This document shows positions 40,904 through 50,489 of a DNA stretch of 64,000 nt, in pieces (the first letter of the stretch is position 1; every line of letters begins with the position of its first letter). The notes below the pieces were generated by a model. That model saw only the letters and a list, made by a program, of their open reading frames with translations, did no database searches and was not told where the DNA came from. The translations under genes were made by a program, and so were the position numbers. The DNA is from Enterobacillus tribolii (lineage in GTDB: Bacteria; Pseudomonadota; Gammaproteobacteria; Enterobacterales; Enterobacteriaceae). The DNA is taken from contig NZ_QRAP01000002.1 in the NCBI RefSeq assembly GCF_003363015.1, positions 124,001-188,000 on the forward strand, read 5' to 3'.

Positions 40904-42217
40904 ATGGGTGAAGAAAAAAATTCTCTGCTGTGGGATGAGTTCATTCGCGCAGTTCAGCAGGAAGTGAAACCGGCCGTTGGTTGCACGGAGCCCATTTCAC
41001 TGGCGCTGGCCGCCGCGCTGGCGGCGTCGCATCTGCCTGGCCCGGCTGAGCGCATTGAGGCATTGGTGTCGCCGAATCTGATGAAAAACGGTATGGGCGT
41101 TACCGTACCGGGCACCGGAATGGTCGGCCTGCCGATAGCCGCCGCATTGGGAGCGCTGGGGGGCGATCCGCATGCGGGGCTGGAGGTGGTGAAATGCGCC
41201 ACGCCTGCCGCGATTGAGCAGGCCAAGGCCATGCTTAACCGCGGTGCGGTTAAGGTGGGCATGGCGGCGGGCGATGATGTGCTGTTTGCGCAGGCTACGC
41301 TGTTTTATCAGGATCGTTTGGCATCGGTCACCATTGCCGGCAGTCACACGCATGTTGTAAAGATCGTGAAAGATGGCGACGTAATTTTTGACGATCGTTT
41401 CGCTTCTGCGGCAATGGAAAATGAGTGTGTGACGGAGGGATACTGCCTGAAACAGGCCACGGCGCATCAGGTTTATCATTTTGCCGTGACCGGGCCGCTG
41501 GAGCGCATGCGTTTTATTCTCGAAGCCGCGCATCTGAACGACGCGCTTTCCCTTGAAGGCCTGAAGGGGTCTTACGGGCTGCATATCGGCGCTACGCTGC
41601 AGCGCCAGCGTCAGCGCGGTTTGCTGGCGCACGATTTGCTGTCAGAGATCCTGATCCGCACCACCGCGGCATCCGATGCGCGTATGGGCGGCGCCGTGAT
41701 GCCGGCTATGAGTAACTCCGGCTCGGGAAATCAGGGTATTGCCGCGACTATGCCAGTTGTGGTGGTGGCTGATTATCTTGGCTGCGATGAGGAGAAACGT
41801 ATCCGGGCATTGATGTTGTCGCATCTGATGGCGATTTATATTCACAGCAAGCTGCCCGCGCTGTCGGCACTGTGTGCGGCGAATACTGCCGCGATGGGCG
41901 CTGCCGCCGGTATCGCCTGGTTGCTGGAGGAGCGCTATGAGCCGGTAGCGATGGCGATCAGCAGCATGATCGGCGACGTCAGCGGCATTATTTGCGACGG
42001 CGCGTCGAACAGTTGTGCGATGAAGGTTTCCACCGGCGCTTCTGCGGCATATAAAGCGGTTCTGATGGCGCTGGACAATAGCTGTGTTACGGGGAATGAA
42101 GGTATCGTGGCCGACGACGTCGATCAGTCCATCGCCAATCTGTGCGCGCTGGCAAGCCAGGCGATGTGTCAGACAGACACTCAGATTATTGAAATCATGG
42201 CCCACAAGGCATCATGA
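40904..42217 (+). CDS. cyuA: L-cysteine desulfidase CyuA (YhaM, UPF0597)
   Basis: 437 residues against 436 in E. coli. Breaks L-cysteine into pyruvate, ammonia and sulfide under anaerobic conditions. Cys27 in [12 protein letters not shown] and the closing cluster ICDGASNSC look like the iron-sulfur ligands of the archaeal enzyme. The [14 protein letters not shown] motif near residue 267 is the family signature. GGGGGAAC precedes the ATG at 40904. In E. coli cyuA pairs with the transporter cyuP and regulator cyuR, which are both missing here. Confidence 0.9.
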   Translation: MGEEKNSLLWDEFIRAVQQEVKPAVGCTEPISLALAAALAASHLPGPAERIEALVSPNLMKNGMGVTVPGTGMVGLPIAAALGALGGDPHAGLEVVKCATPAAIEQAKAMLNRGAVKVGMAAGDDVLFAQATLFYQDRLASVTIAGSHTHVVKIVKDGDVIFDDRFASAAMENECVTEGYCLKQATAHQVYHFAVTGPLERMRFILEAAHLNDALSLEGLKGSYGLHIGATLQRQRQRGLLAHDLLSEILIRTTAASDARMGGAVMPAMSNSGSGNQGIAATMPVVVVADYLGCDEEKRIRALMLSHLMAIYIHSKLPALSALCAANTAAMGAAAGIAWLLEERYEPVAMAISSMIGDVSGIICDGASNSCAMKVSTGASAAYKAVLMALDNSCVTGNEGIVADDVDQSIANLCALASQAMCQTDTQIIEIMAHKAS

Positions 42218-42228
42218 GCCTGATTTTT

Positions 42229-42250
42229 CGTGCCCCCGGCGGGGGGCACG
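42229..42250. terminator. GC-rich hairpin between cyuA and ubiV
   Basis: CGTGCCCCC and GGGGGCACG around a 4-base loop between convergent genes. There is no proper T-run on either side, so its role as terminator is uncertain. Confidence 0.45.
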
Positions 42251-42255
42251 GAGGT

Positions 42256-43134
42256 TTACTGAACCAGTTCCAGCCCGGCAACCCGTTGCCAGTACCCGTT
42301 ACAGTCTGCCTGATTTGCAAGTTTCAACGGCGCTTCGCCATGCTCATTCGCCCTGAAGCGTGCCAGCATCTCCAGCGTTTCCGTTCCCTGCGGGGAAAGC
42401 CGTACGATATCCACCAGCCCGTGCATATCCGTCAGGTTATTGCCCAGGTTGTAGCAGTAGCCGCTCTGCGTCTGAATGCCGTTCAGTACGAAAACCTGCT
42501 GATTTTCCTGCGACAGCACACGCCGCCCCTGCGGATATTTGATACAACAGGTTTCGCACTCATCTTTGGCGCGGTTTTCCGAACGGGCGGTGAAACAGCG
42601 GGCGGAGTACGCCAACGGCAGATGGCCGTAGCTCAGAACCTCCACTTCAAACTGATTACGGAACCCCAGCTCATCACACTGAATGAGCAGGTTCCTCAGC
42701 CAGTCGCGCGACAGCTCCACCGGCATACACCAGCGCACCATGCCCTGACGGTGCAGCAAGCGAAGGGTATGGGCGTTGTAGCAATTCAGCGCATGACCGG
42801 CGACGAACGGCAGGCCGCGATCCGCCGCCATGTTCACCGCGCCCAGATCGTTGGCTTCCAGCAAAAATTCGCCGTTTTCCACATAACGCTTCAGTTCGCT
42901 CAGCTCAGAAGGCGCCTGCAACAGAGCCAGCGTGGAAATCACCACCTGTTTGCCGGAGGCAGCGACCTGTTTAGCCAGATCCAGCCAGTCGCCGACCTTC
43001 ATCTCGCGCCGCTTGGTGCAGACGGTTTCGCCGAGATAAATAATATCCGCCTCGCTGCGGCTGGCGGCCTGATAAAAATGTTCCAAGTCTGCTTTAGACC
43101 AGTAATAAAGTACGGCACCCAATGCGTATTTCAT
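42256..43134 (-). CDS. ubiV: O2-independent ubiquinone hydroxylation protein UbiV
   Basis: 292 residues, peptidase U32 fold. With UbiU it forms a 4Fe-4S heterodimer needed for ubiquinone synthesis without oxygen. Four Cys fit the cluster: one in VCTKRRE-type N-terminal position near residue 39 and the group CETCCIKYP near residues 176-180, plus RCF near 165. ATG at 43134 gives MKYALGAVLYYW as in the family. Ten bases after ubiU. Confidence 0.93.
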   Translation of the reverse strand: MKYALGAVLYYWSKADLEHFYQAASRSEADIIYLGETVCTKRREMKVGDWLDLAKQVAASGKQVVISTLALLQAPSELSELKRYVENGEFLLEANDLGAVNMAADRGLPFVAGHALNCYNAHTLRLLHRQGMVRWCMPVELSRDWLRNLLIQCDELGFRNQFEVEVLSYGHLPLAYSARCFTARSENRAKDECETCCIKYPQGRRVLSQENQQVFVLNGIQTQSGYCYNLGNNLTDMHGLVDIVRLSPQGTETLEMLARFRANEHGEAPLKLANQADCNGYWQRVAGLELVQ

Positions 43135-43144
43135 GCTTTCCCCC

Positions 43145-44140
43145 TTACTGCCATTTGCGGTGGTAGGCGCCCAGCGTGGTTTGCGTACCTTCGGCCATCG
43201 CGCCCAGGCATTCCATCCACTGCGCATCGGGTTGATATTGCTGCGGATTCGCTTTGCACCGATCGATAGCCTGACGCCATACGCGCGCCACCTGGCTGAC
43301 ATAGGCCGGACTGCGCTGACGCCCCTCAATTTTCACTGAAGCGATATTGGCGGCGAGCAGCTCGGGCAGCAGCTCCAGCGTGTTCAGGCTGGTGGGCTCT
43401 TCCAGCGCGTGATATTTCACGCCGTCGACCAGATAGCGGCCTTTGCACAGGGTGGGATAACCGGCATTTTCTCCGTCATGATAGCGATCGATCAAAACGT
43501 CGTTGAGCCGTGATTCCATCCCCTGCGGCGTTTGCTGCCAGCGCACGAAGCGGGCCGGGGAACAGGCGCCGACAGTATTGGGGGATTCTCCGGTCAGGTA
43601 AGAGGAGAGATAGCAACGCCCCTCCGCCATGATGCACAGGCTGCCGAAGGCGAAAACCTCCAGCGGCACCGGACTGGTGCGGGCCAGCTGCTTAACCTGA
43701 TGAATGGAAAGTACGCGCGGCAGCACCACGCGCGCCACGTCGAAGTGGCGGTGGTAAAAGCGGATGGCTTCGTCGTTGGTGGCCGAGGCCTGTACGGAAA
43801 CGTGGCGTTCTACATGCGGGTAGCGCTGCGCGGCATACTCCAGCATGGCCAGATCCGCCAGGATCAGCGCGTCGGCGCCCAGCTGCGCAGCCATATCCAC
43901 GGCTTTTTCCCAGCGGGCATAACCGTCAGGGTGGGCGAAAGTATTAATAGCGATGTGCAGTTTACGGTTATGGCGATGGACATAACTGACCGCTTCCTGC
44001 AATTTCTTTTCGGTGAAATTCAGCCCGGCGAAATGGCGGGCGTTGGTATCGTCTTTCAGGCCGATATACACCGCATCAGCACCGTTCTCAATGGCGGCCT
44101 TTAACGCGGGTAAATTACCGGCAGGACAGAGCAGCTCCAT
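43145..44140 (-). CDS. ubiU: O2-independent ubiquinone hydroxylation protein UbiU
   Basis: 331 residues, peptidase U32 family, starting MELLCPAGNLPALKAAIENG. The conserved block EVFAFGSLCIMAEGRCYLSSYLTG carries two cluster Cys; others are in VGACSPARF and LCKGRYL. These are the known 4Fe-4S ligands of UbiU by position in the family. The start at 44140 follows AAGGAATTC-type purines weakly. First gene of ubiUV, divergent from ubiT. Confidence 0.93.
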   Translation of the reverse strand: MELLCPAGNLPALKAAIENGADAVYIGLKDDTNARHFAGLNFTEKKLQEAVSYVHRHNRKLHIAINTFAHPDGYARWEKAVDMAAQLGADALILADLAMLEYAAQRYPHVERHVSVQASATNDEAIRFYHRHFDVARVVLPRVLSIHQVKQLARTSPVPLEVFAFGSLCIMAEGRCYLSSYLTGESPNTVGACSPARFVRWQQTPQGMESRLNDVLIDRYHDGENAGYPTLCKGRYLVDGVKYHALEEPTSLNTLELLPELLAANIASVKIEGRQRSPAYVSQVARVWRQAIDRCKANPQQYQPDAQWMECLGAMAEGTQTTLGAYHRKWQ

Positions 44141-44489
44141 AAGGAATTCCTGAATTTGCCAGATGCACGTTGTGATGTACGTTGTACAGCGGCGGTTAAT
44201 AATGGCTCGTGCTGCGCGCATCGGCGCAACCGGGCGCGCCAATTGTAGAGAAAGCTAACGGTTTACGTTTTGATTTGGGGCAGTTTCTGTTACGCAGCGG
44301 GTAACAATTCATGCTGCCGGTTATGGCAGATGCCGCATTGGCGCCAGACGCTGGTTGACAGCCATATTCCAGTGGCTATTCTCTATCCGTTTTCATATAA
44401 ACAGTTGCCGGTTTTGTTGACCCAGGATGAAGTTCCCCGCGTCTGATATGGCAAAATAACGGCATACTGTGTCTAGAGGAGTCACTTCC
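44141..44489. other. ubiU-ubiT divergent region
   Basis: 349 bases without a credible gene. Only an isolated FNR half-site (TTGAT at 44270-44274) was noticed; no full FNR or ArcA site, and no convincing promoter or terminator. Confidence 0.5.
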
Positions 44490-45011
44490 GTGTTGGAAAA
44501 GCTACGAGCACGTATCGTGCGTCAGGGGCCGGCGTTGTTACGCATGCCGCTAAAGTTCACCCCTTTTGCATTACAGCGTCAGGTTCTTGAGCAAGTGCTT
44601 GACTGGCAGTTTCGCCAGGCGCTGGAGGACGGAGAGCTGGAGTTTCTTGACGGCCGCTGGCTACAGGTGGAAGTGCGCGATCTCGGCCTGCGCTGGTTCG
44701 TTACCGTGGAAAATGACCGGTTGCGCGTCAGCCAGCAGCAGCAGGCGGACGTCAGCTTTAGCGGCGACGCCAATGACCTGGTTTTGATTGCCGCGCGCAA
44801 AGAAGATCCGGATACGCTGTTTTTCCAGCGCCGGTTACGTATTGAAGGCGATACGGAACTGGGCCTGTACGTTAAAAACCTGATGGATGCCATCGATCTC
44901 GACGCGATGCCGAAGCCGCTGCGTTTTGGGCTGCTGCAACTGGCGGAGTTCGTTGAGGCGGGCTTACAAGAGGGTGCGGTGCAACAGCCCCGTACGGTTG
45001 AGATATGCTGA
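44490..45011 (+). CDS. ubiT: O2-independent ubiquinone biosynthesis accessory factor UbiT
   Basis: 173 residues with one SCP2 lipid-binding domain (about 35-140). LEFLDGRWLQVEVRDLGLRWF and KEDPDTLFFQRRLRIEGDTELGLYVKNLMDAI are the conserved stretches of E. coli YhbT/UbiT, which binds prenyl precursors. GTG at 44490 is chosen, with AGGAG eight bases upstream, and gives the family start MLEKLRARIV. Overlaps yhbS by seven bases. Confidence 0.92.
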   Translation: MLEKLRARIVRQGPALLRMPLKFTPFALQRQVLEQVLDWQFRQALEDGELEFLDGRWLQVEVRDLGLRWFVTVENDRLRVSQQQQADVSFSGDANDLVLIAARKEDPDTLFFQRRLRIEGDTELGLYVKNLMDAIDLDAMPKPLRFGLLQLAEFVEAGLQEGAVQQPRTVEIC

Positions 45012-45508
45012 TCAGGGTAGAAATACCGGTGGATGCGCCGGGGATTGATCAATTGCTGCGCAGCGCCTTTCCTTCAGAGGCGGAGGCTGACCTGGTTCAC
45101 CAACTGCGTGAGGACGGGCTGCTGACGCTGGGCGTGGTGGCGACGGATGACGAGGGCGGTGTTATTGGCTACGTAGCCTTTAGTCCCGTCGATCTTGAGG
45201 GCGAAGATCGTCAGTGGGTCGGCCTGGCGCCGGTTGCCGTGGCTGAAGCGTATCGTCGTCAGGGGATCGCGCAGGCGTTGATCTACGAAGGGCTGGATGC
45301 GCTGAATGAGTTCGGTTATGCCGCTGTCGTCGTACTCGGCGATCCGGCTTACTATGGGCGGCTTGGGTTCCAAAATGCGGCCGCCGCTCAGTTGCATTGC
45401 CGCTGGCCGGATACCGAACAGGCATTTCAGGTGTATCCGTTGGCTGACAATGTGCTGGAAAGCTCGTCCGGGCTGGTTGAGTATTCCGCGCCTTTCAACC
45501 GTTTTTAA
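45005..45508 (+). CDS. yhbS: GNAT acetyltransferase YhbS
   Basis: 167 residues, single GNAT fold. The acetyl-CoA loop is in VAEAYRRQGIAQALIYEGLD (about 79-98), and EFGYAAVVVLGDPAYYGRLGF follows. Very close to E. coli YhbS. The substrate is not known. Start overlaps the ubiT end, suggesting co-translation. Its stop lies ten bases from that of convergent yhbQ. Confidence 0.92.
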   Translation: MLIRVEIPVDAPGIDQLLRSAFPSEAEADLVHQLREDGLLTLGVVATDDEGGVIGYVAFSPVDLEGEDRQWVGLAPVAVAEAYRRQGIAQALIYEGLDALNEFGYAAVVVLGDPAYYGRLGFQNAAAAQLHCRWPDTEQAFQVYPLADNVLESSSGLVEYSAPFNRF

Positions 45509-45518
45509 TTCCGCTTCA

Positions 45519-45818
45519 TCAGACCTTCTCCAGCCAGCCGGCCAATGATGCCGGTTGGTCTGCGATCAGCCGTTCTTTTTGCCGCTTATTCATTTGTTTC
45601 AGGCGGAACTCCATGCGCAGTGCTTCGCCGTGCGTACCTGCTTCGCAGCAAAAAACCAGTTGCAGAGGCCCTTTGCCACGCAGGGCTTTGGCGCCCGTCC
45701 CTTTCTCATGCTGGGCTAGCCGGCGTTGGACATCGGTGGTTATCCCGGTATACAGCGCGTTTCCGGACGTTCGGATAAGGTAAAGATGCCAGACGGAAGG
45801 TGTTTTCGGGAGTGTCAT
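45519..45818 (-). CDS. yhbQ: GIY-YIG nuclease family protein YhbQ
   Basis: 99 residues, a lone GIY-YIG domain. [26 protein letters not shown] (about 12-37) carries the modified GIY...YIG tyrosines and catalytic Arg; [15 protein letters not shown] and [16 protein letters not shown] follow. E. coli YhbQ has been linked to processing of DNA ends. Diverges from the symE-like gene. Confidence 0.92.
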   Translation of the reverse strand: MTLPKTPSVWHLYLIRTSGNALYTGITTDVQRRLAQHEKGTGAKALRGKGPLQLVFCCEAGTHGEALRMEFRLKQMNKRQKERLIADQPASLAGWLEKV

Positions 45819-45924
45819 GTCGGTTTTTTGTCATCACGAACAGGTGTAATTCGTCATACCTTACATTTTTTTGGAATCGACTTTCCAGTAATCAAATATG
45901 CCCGCGCTTTGCTCCCCCCCTGGC

Positions 45925-45953
45925 TTGATTGCTGTGTATATAAACAGTATTTT
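45925..45953 (+). promoter_or_regulatory. LexA operator inside the symE-like promoter
   Basis: -35 TTGATT (45925-45930) and -10 TATTTT (45948-45953) are 17 bases apart. The spacer carries CTGTGTATATAAACAG (45932-45947), an almost ideal LexA box with the CTG-N10-CAG frame. LexA bound here would block the promoter, as at E. coli symE. Confidence 0.75.
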
Positions 45954-45989
45954 CATCGCATCAATGGTTGGATGAGAGAGGAGTTTATT

Positions 45990-46274
45990 ATGGCTGACAA
46001 TGTGTTGCCTACATTACATATTTCAGAGGGAGAGCGCTATGGCGAGGTGGATTATGATGGCATTCTGTTGGATGGAACATGGTTGGCCGAAGCCGGTTTT
46101 CCGGCGGGAATGCCGATAAAAGTGCGCATCATGCCTGACTGCATCGTGATTACGGCGCAGAACTTACGTGAATTATGGGGATGCCTGTCCGGGTTGAGTG
46201 ATAACGAATGGAGCCCGGAACAGTCGGCGCGCTGGCTGGCCGACTTCCCCGGAAAATTGCGGGCGGTGTCGTAA
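45990..46274 (+). CDS. SymE-like toxin-family protein
   Basis: 94 residues. The segment GILLDGTWLAEAGFPAGMPI plus KVRIMPDCIVITAQ (about 23-57) matches the SymE toxin domain, an AbrB-like fold that in E. coli causes RNA breakdown or nucleoid condensation after SOS induction. It is shorter than E. coli SymE (113), mostly at the N-terminus. GAGAGGAG lies ahead of the ATG. E. coli symE is repressed by the antisense RNA SymR; on the opposite strand here I see two CATAAT -10 candidates (45987-45992 and 46051-46056) with poor -35 boxes. Confidence 0.75.
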   Translation: MADNVLPTLHISEGERYGEVDYDGILLDGTWLAEAGFPAGMPIKVRIMPDCIVITAQNLRELWGCLSGLSDNEWSPEQSARWLADFPGKLRAVS

Positions 46275-46359
46275 CGGAAGCGGTTTTCGGGGGTTGTGGT
46301 CAGGAGGGATATTGGCAAAGATAAGAGTATTCATCATCTCTGGATAGGGTAGATAACCT

Positions 46360-46800
46360 GTGACATTTTCTCAGGATCTGGCTGCGATATGCCGTTTTCT
46401 TCGTCAGCAGCATGTGCTTACGCTGTGTGCGTCTTCCGGGGAGGACGTCTGGTGCGCAAACTGTTTTTACGTGTTCGATGAAAGCGGTATGTCGCTGTAT
46501 GTAATGACACAAGCCGACACGCGTCACGGAGCGCTGATGGTTCAAAACCCCCGTGTGGTTGGCACGATTGCCCATCAAACGCGAACGGTTGCGTTGATCA
46601 AGGGCATTCAATACCGGGCGCGGGCGGAGTGCCTGGAAGGAGAGGTGATGGAGCAGGCTTACGCGTTGTACTGCCATCACTTCCCCGTCGCGCGGGCGGT
46701 AAAAGCGCCGCTCTGGGCGTTGAGGCTGGATGAGATAAAGATGACGGACAATAAACTGGGGTTTGGCAAAAAACGCCTGTGGTTGAGAGAGGGGAGTTGA
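46360..46800 (+). CDS. yhbP: UPF0306 FMN-binding split-barrel protein YhbP
   Basis: 146 residues from a GTG start. The split-barrel flavin-binding fold is suggested by [20 protein letters not shown] and [22 protein letters not shown]. It ends with [20 protein letters not shown], nearly as in E. coli YhbP. Biochemical function not known. Upstream GATAGGGT is a weak ribosome-binding site. Confidence 0.9.
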   Translation: MTFSQDLAAICRFLRQQHVLTLCASSGEDVWCANCFYVFDESGMSLYVMTQADTRHGALMVQNPRVVGTIAHQTRTVALIKGIQYRARAECLEGEVMEQAYALYCHHFPVARAVKAPLWALRLDEIKMTDNKLGFGKKRLWLREGS

Positions 46801-46872
46801 GGGAAGGGGAAAAGGGATTACGAACGTGCAGGCTGGTGAGCCGGCGTTATACTGAGAGCAGGAGGGAAACGT

Positions 46873-47511
46873 ATGAAAATACTGCTTTTAGGTGCCAGTG
46901 GTTTAGTTGGAAACGAATTGTTGCAACTCTTGCTGCGGGATGAGCGTATAGAGACGGTTTATGCGCCCTCCCGGCGAGCATTGCCGCCGTCACCCAAGTT
47001 AGTGAACACGGTGTCTGAGGACTTATGCCAGATTATGGCGAACTGGAAAACGCCCTGCGATATTGCCTTTTGCTGTTTGGGCACGACGCGTAAACAGGCA
47101 GGCAGCGACAGCGCCTTCCGGTATGTAGACTATACGTTGGTCGTAGAGAGTGGTCGCGTCGCGCTGGCTAACGGCTGCCGTCACTACCTGGTGGTCAGCG
47201 CGCTGGGCGCCAATGCGCAATCATCATTCTTGTATAACCGCACCAAAGGCGAAATGGAGCAGGCGCTGAAAATGCAGGGATGGCCGCACCTGACAATCGC
47301 CCGCCCCTCAATGCTACAAGGCGAAAGAGCGGAAAAACGCTGGTTAGAGCAGCTTTCCGAGCCTATTTTCCGCATGCTGCCGGGTAAATGGAAAGGCATT
47401 AAGGCTGCCGGTGTAGCACAGGCTTTGTTGAATGCGGCATTCAATCCCCCGGACTACCAACTGAATATCCTGGAGTCCGATCAGCTACGGGAGATGGCCG
47501 GAGAAGCCTGA
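46873..47511 (+). CDS. yraR: NAD(P)-binding oxidoreductase-like protein YraR
   Basis: 212 residues, a Rossmann-fold protein with nucleotide loop GASGLVGNELLQ at residues 8-19. FCCLGTTRKQAGS and the SDR-like YNRTKGEMEQAL motif with Tyr/Lys follow, then TIARPSMLQGER. Close to E. coli YraR, of unknown substrate. AGGAGGGAAAC precedes the ATG. Ends six bases before convergent phnP; no terminator is visible between them. Confidence 0.9.
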   Translation: MKILLLGASGLVGNELLQLLLRDERIETVYAPSRRALPPSPKLVNTVSEDLCQIMANWKTPCDIAFCCLGTTRKQAGSDSAFRYVDYTLVVESGRVALANGCRHYLVVSALGANAQSSFLYNRTKGEMEQALKMQGWPHLTIARPSMLQGERAEKRWLEQLSEPIFRMLPGKWKGIKAAGVAQALLNAAFNPPDYQLNILESDQLREMAGEA

Positions 47512-47517
47512 CCGCGT

Positions 47518-48285
47518 TCATTCCAGTTCGAGCCGTTCCCCGTCACGGGCTGCATGCATACCGTGCGGAAGGGGATTTTCCATCATCCAGGCGTCAAACC
47601 GATGGCCGATGTGCGTCAGGATTGTCTGGCCGACGGTAATCTGCCGGCATAACGCAATGACCGCGCCGAGATCGTTGTGGTTAGACGGCATGCATTCGGC
47701 CGGTGGATGGCTGCAGTCGATCACTATGACGTCCGGAGGCGTTTGTCGCAGCAAGTGCAACGTTGCGTCAGGCAGACCGGCGGTATCCGTCAGGTAGGCC
47801 AGCCGCATACGGCCGGTGTCGAACAGGTAGCCGAACGTCAGGCGTGAGTGGTTGAGGGGGAGCGGCGTCACGCGAATGTCCTGCAACGTAAAAGTTTCAA
47901 AGGGCGCTACGTGATGATTGAAGTCCAGAATTCCCGGATGCTTATAGAGATCGTCACAGCCCTGTGCGTCCGGCGGGCCGTAAACCGGGATGGCGTCGCC
48001 ATATCCCCAGCGTAACGGAAACAGCCCCTGCACGTGGTCCATGTGGTAATGCGTCAACAGAAACTGACTGATGTTCTCCGGCGTGAAACGTTCGGTCAGG
48101 TCATGTAAACCGGCATCCAGCAAGGTGAGAGCATTACCGTGTTGCAGCATGGCGCTGCACGGGCGACGGCGGTATGCCGGATCGTTCCTGGCGCGTTCAC
48201 AGGCGGGACAGCGACAGCCGAATGCGGGTACTTGCTGTGCTCCGCCGGTTCCCAGAAAGGTGAGCGTTAATGCGGGAACAGGCAT
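47518..48285 (-). CDS. phnP: Phosphoribosyl cyclic phosphodiesterase PhnP
   Basis: 255 residues, metallo-beta-lactamase fold. Opens 5-phosphoribosyl-1,2-cyclic phosphate, the C-P lyase product, to ribose 1,5-bisphosphate. Metal motif [12 protein letters not shown] near residue 74 and the DCSHPP and [11 protein letters not shown] ends are clear. The zinc-binding Cys cluster [12 protein letters not shown] lies near residues 19-30. ATG at 48285, five bases after the phnO stop. Last gene of the phn operon. Confidence 0.95.
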   Translation of the reverse strand: MPVPALTLTFLGTGGAQQVPAFGCRCPACERARNDPAYRRRPCSAMLQHGNALTLLDAGLHDLTERFTPENISQFLLTHYHMDHVQGLFPLRWGYGDAIPVYGPPDAQGCDDLYKHPGILDFNHHVAPFETFTLQDIRVTPLPLNHSRLTFGYLFDTGRMRLAYLTDTAGLPDATLHLLRQTPPDVIVIDCSHPPAECMPSNHNDLGAVIALCRQITVGQTILTHIGHRFDAWMMENPLPHGMHAARDGERLELE

Positions 48286-48289
48286 CGTG

Positions 48290-48742
48290 TTATTCCCCGG
48301 GCAAGGGTTTGGTAAAACGCAGATGGGTATTTTTGTACCCTTCACGCTGATAAAAACGGTGTGCATCGTGGCGACGAACGCTGGTGGACAGTTCCGTTTG
48401 TTCCGCTCCCTGTTTCCTGGCCGTTGTTTCTGCCCAGCCGAGCAGCCGCTTGCCGACGCCTTTGCCTCTGGCATCCGCCGCGACAACCAGTTCCTGAATT
48501 TCGGCTATCCAGTTGGCGTGGTGCAGATGGAACTGTAAGTGCAGGCTGATAAATCCAAGTGGGCGATCGTGCTCCCAGGCTAAGGCATAGTACAAGTGCG
48601 GATCGGCCAGATTGTTGAGATAGCCCGCGCTAAAACGATGAAAATCAAAGCGGGTTTGCTCCAGTTCACAGATAAGGGCGTAAACATATTCCGTGTCTGC
48701 GGACGTTGCCGCCCGCAGGGTGATGGGGGAACTATCGTGCAT
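48290..48742 (-). CDS. phnO: Aminoalkylphosphonate N-acetyltransferase PhnO
   Basis: 150 residues, GNAT fold. Acetylates 1-aminoalkylphosphonates, which allows their use or lowers toxicity. [18 protein letters not shown] and [21 protein letters not shown] are family-specific; the acetyl-CoA loop is [12 protein letters not shown]. The gene overlaps the phnN end by 11 bases. ATG at 48742 gives [13 protein letters not shown]. Confidence 0.94.
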   Translation of the reverse strand: MHDSSPITLRAATSADTEYVYALICELEQTRFDFHRFSAGYLNNLADPHLYYALAWEHDRPLGFISLHLQFHLHHANWIAEIQELVVAADARGKGVGKRLLGWAETTARKQGAEQTELSTSVRRHDAHRFYQREGYKNTHLRFTKPLPGE

Positions 48743-49334
48743 AAAAAGTCTCCCGGGTTTGGGTATCTGGCGCTTCAGCATAGTTTACCGCAGGTAAGCG
48801 GCCGATAAGCTGTAACAGAGCGGCGGTGGTTTGCTCCAGCGGCCCGTCATTGCTGAGATGATGGCAGGTTTCCCGTTCATCTGGCTGACAGGCCAGTGCG
48901 CGTTGCAGGCGTTGCTCAATGTCGGCGGCGCATTCCCGGCCGCGCTCTTGCAAGCGCTGGCGCAGGACGTCCTGACTGACCGTCAGGCAGACGGGATACA
49001 GCGCCGTGCCGTAACGCTGGCGTGCGTTTACCAGGTCAGCCCGCGAACCATTGATGATGACATTCATCCCGCGCGTCAGCCAGGACTCGATCTCAATGCC
49101 GATGCCATAATCGTGTCCGTTAGCCCGCCAGTCGAGGGCAAACAGACCGTACCGTTTACGCAGCGCGAACTCACGGGAGGTCAGGGCGATATGATTCTCC
49201 CCGCCGGCGTCGGCCGGTCGCGTGATATAACGGTGTGCGACCAGTATGGCGGCGTCCTGTTGTTCGCGCAGCGCCCTGAGCAGGCTGTCTTTACCTGAAC
49301 CGGAGGGGCCCATCAGGTAGATAAGTGTTCCCAT
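48732..49334 (-). CDS. phnN: Ribose 1,5-bisphosphate phosphokinase PhnN
   Basis: 200 residues, guanylate-kinase-like P-loop kinase making PRPP from ribose 1,5-bisphosphate. Walker A is [11 protein letters not shown] near residues 9-19; [19 protein letters not shown] resembles the substrate lid. Its ATG overlaps the phnM stop by one base (TGATG); a TTG codon just before it is in frame but unlikely as start. Confidence 0.94.
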   Translation of the reverse strand: MGTLIYLMGPSGSGKDSLLRALREQQDAAILVAHRYITRPADAGGENHIALTSREFALRKRYGLFALDWRANGHDYGIGIEIESWLTRGMNVIINGSRADLVNARQRYGTALYPVCLTVSQDVLRQRLQERGRECAADIEQRLQRALACQPDERETCHHLSNDGPLEQTTAALLQLIGRLPAVNYAEAPDTQTRETFYAR

Positions 49335-50470
49335 CAAAACACCCTTATCCCCTGGCGCCAGACCTGATCGACATGAATATGCTCGCCGTGCCGCCGTGCC
49401 AGTACCAGGTCCGCTCGCTTCCCTTCCTCCAGCGTCCCGCGATCGTCCAGCCCCAGCGCCTGTGCCGGGTTGCGGGTTACGAGACGTATCGCCTGCGGTA
49501 ACGTGAAGGTATTGTCGTCGCTTTCGGCTACGCGGAAAGCGGCGTCCAACAAGCTGGCCGGGTAGTAGTCTGACGACAGAATATCCAGCACGCCCAATTC
49601 CGCCAGCCGCCGTGCTGCGACGTTGCCGGAGTGTGAGCCGCCACGAACGATATTGGGCGCTCCCATCATCACGTGCATGCCGTGGCGGTGTGAAGCATAC
49701 GCGGCTTCTTCCGTGGTGGGAAATTCAGCGATAACGCTGCCGAGCTGATGCGACTCCGTGGCATGCGCCTCAGTTGCATCGTCATGGCTGGCAAGCGCGA
49801 TATTGCGCAGGCTGCACTCTTCCGCAATGGCGCGCCGGTTAGCATCGGACCAGATTTGAGCATTTTCCATCTGTTCCTGCTCGAAACGGGCCATCGCCTC
49901 GTCGCTGAGGTGGTATTTGCCCTGATAGTATTCACGGTATTTCTGGATATTAACGAACTGGCGCTGTCCCGGAGAATGATCCATCAGCGACACCAACGAC
50001 ACGCCGGGTTTATCAACCAACTGCCGGAATAGCGGCAGCGTGGTGTGGTGCGGAAGTTCGCAGCGCAAATGCAGCCGGTGTTCCGCGCGGTTAACGCCGC
50101 GCTGCTGGCTGGTGATAACCGCATCAATCATCTTTTCCAGGTTTTCCAATCGATCGCCGCCGTCGCGAACGTCGCCGAGCGCAACGGCGTCCAGCACCGT
50201 GGTGATACCGCTGGCGACCATTAACGCGTCGTGGCTGCTCATTGCGGAGTGGGCCGGCCAGTCAACGCGCGGGCGGGGAGCAAAAAACTTGTCCAGGTTA
50301 TCGGTATGGAGTTCAATCAGGCCGGGCATCAGCCAACCGTTGTCACCGTCCAGCGCCTGCGGCAACCGGCTTTGCTGCGTGGAAATATGGCGGATCACGC
50401 CGTCATGTACTTCCAGTGAGCCGGAAACCACCCCATCGTCCAGTACCATTCTGATGTTGTTGATAATCAT
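49334..50470 (-). CDS. phnM: Alpha-D-ribose 1-methylphosphonate 5-triphosphate diphosphatase PhnM
   Basis: 378 residues, amidohydrolase superfamily. Removes diphosphate from the ribosyl-triphosphate intermediate before C-P cleavage. [22 protein letters not shown] is the N-terminal metal region; [11 protein letters not shown], the DHSPGQRQF motif, [12 protein letters not shown] and [14 protein letters not shown] follow. The start [13 protein letters not shown] was chosen over upstream in-frame codons because it aligns with E. coli. Between phnL and phnN. Confidence 0.95.
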   Translation of the reverse strand: MIINNIRMVLDDGVVSGSLEVHDGVIRHISTQQSRLPQALDGDNGWLMPGLIELHTDNLDKFFAPRPRVDWPAHSAMSSHDALMVASGITTVLDAVALGDVRDGGDRLENLEKMIDAVITSQQRGVNRAEHRLHLRCELPHHTTLPLFRQLVDKPGVSLVSLMDHSPGQRQFVNIQKYREYYQGKYHLSDEAMARFEQEQMENAQIWSDANRRAIAEECSLRNIALASHDDATEAHATESHQLGSVIAEFPTTEEAAYASHRHGMHVMMGAPNIVRGGSHSGNVAARRLAELGVLDILSSDYYPASLLDAAFRVAESDDNTFTLPQAIRLVTRNPAQALGLDDRGTLEEGKRADLVLARRHGEHIHVDQVWRQGIRVF

Positions 50471-50489
50471 GATAAAAAACTCCGCGCAC

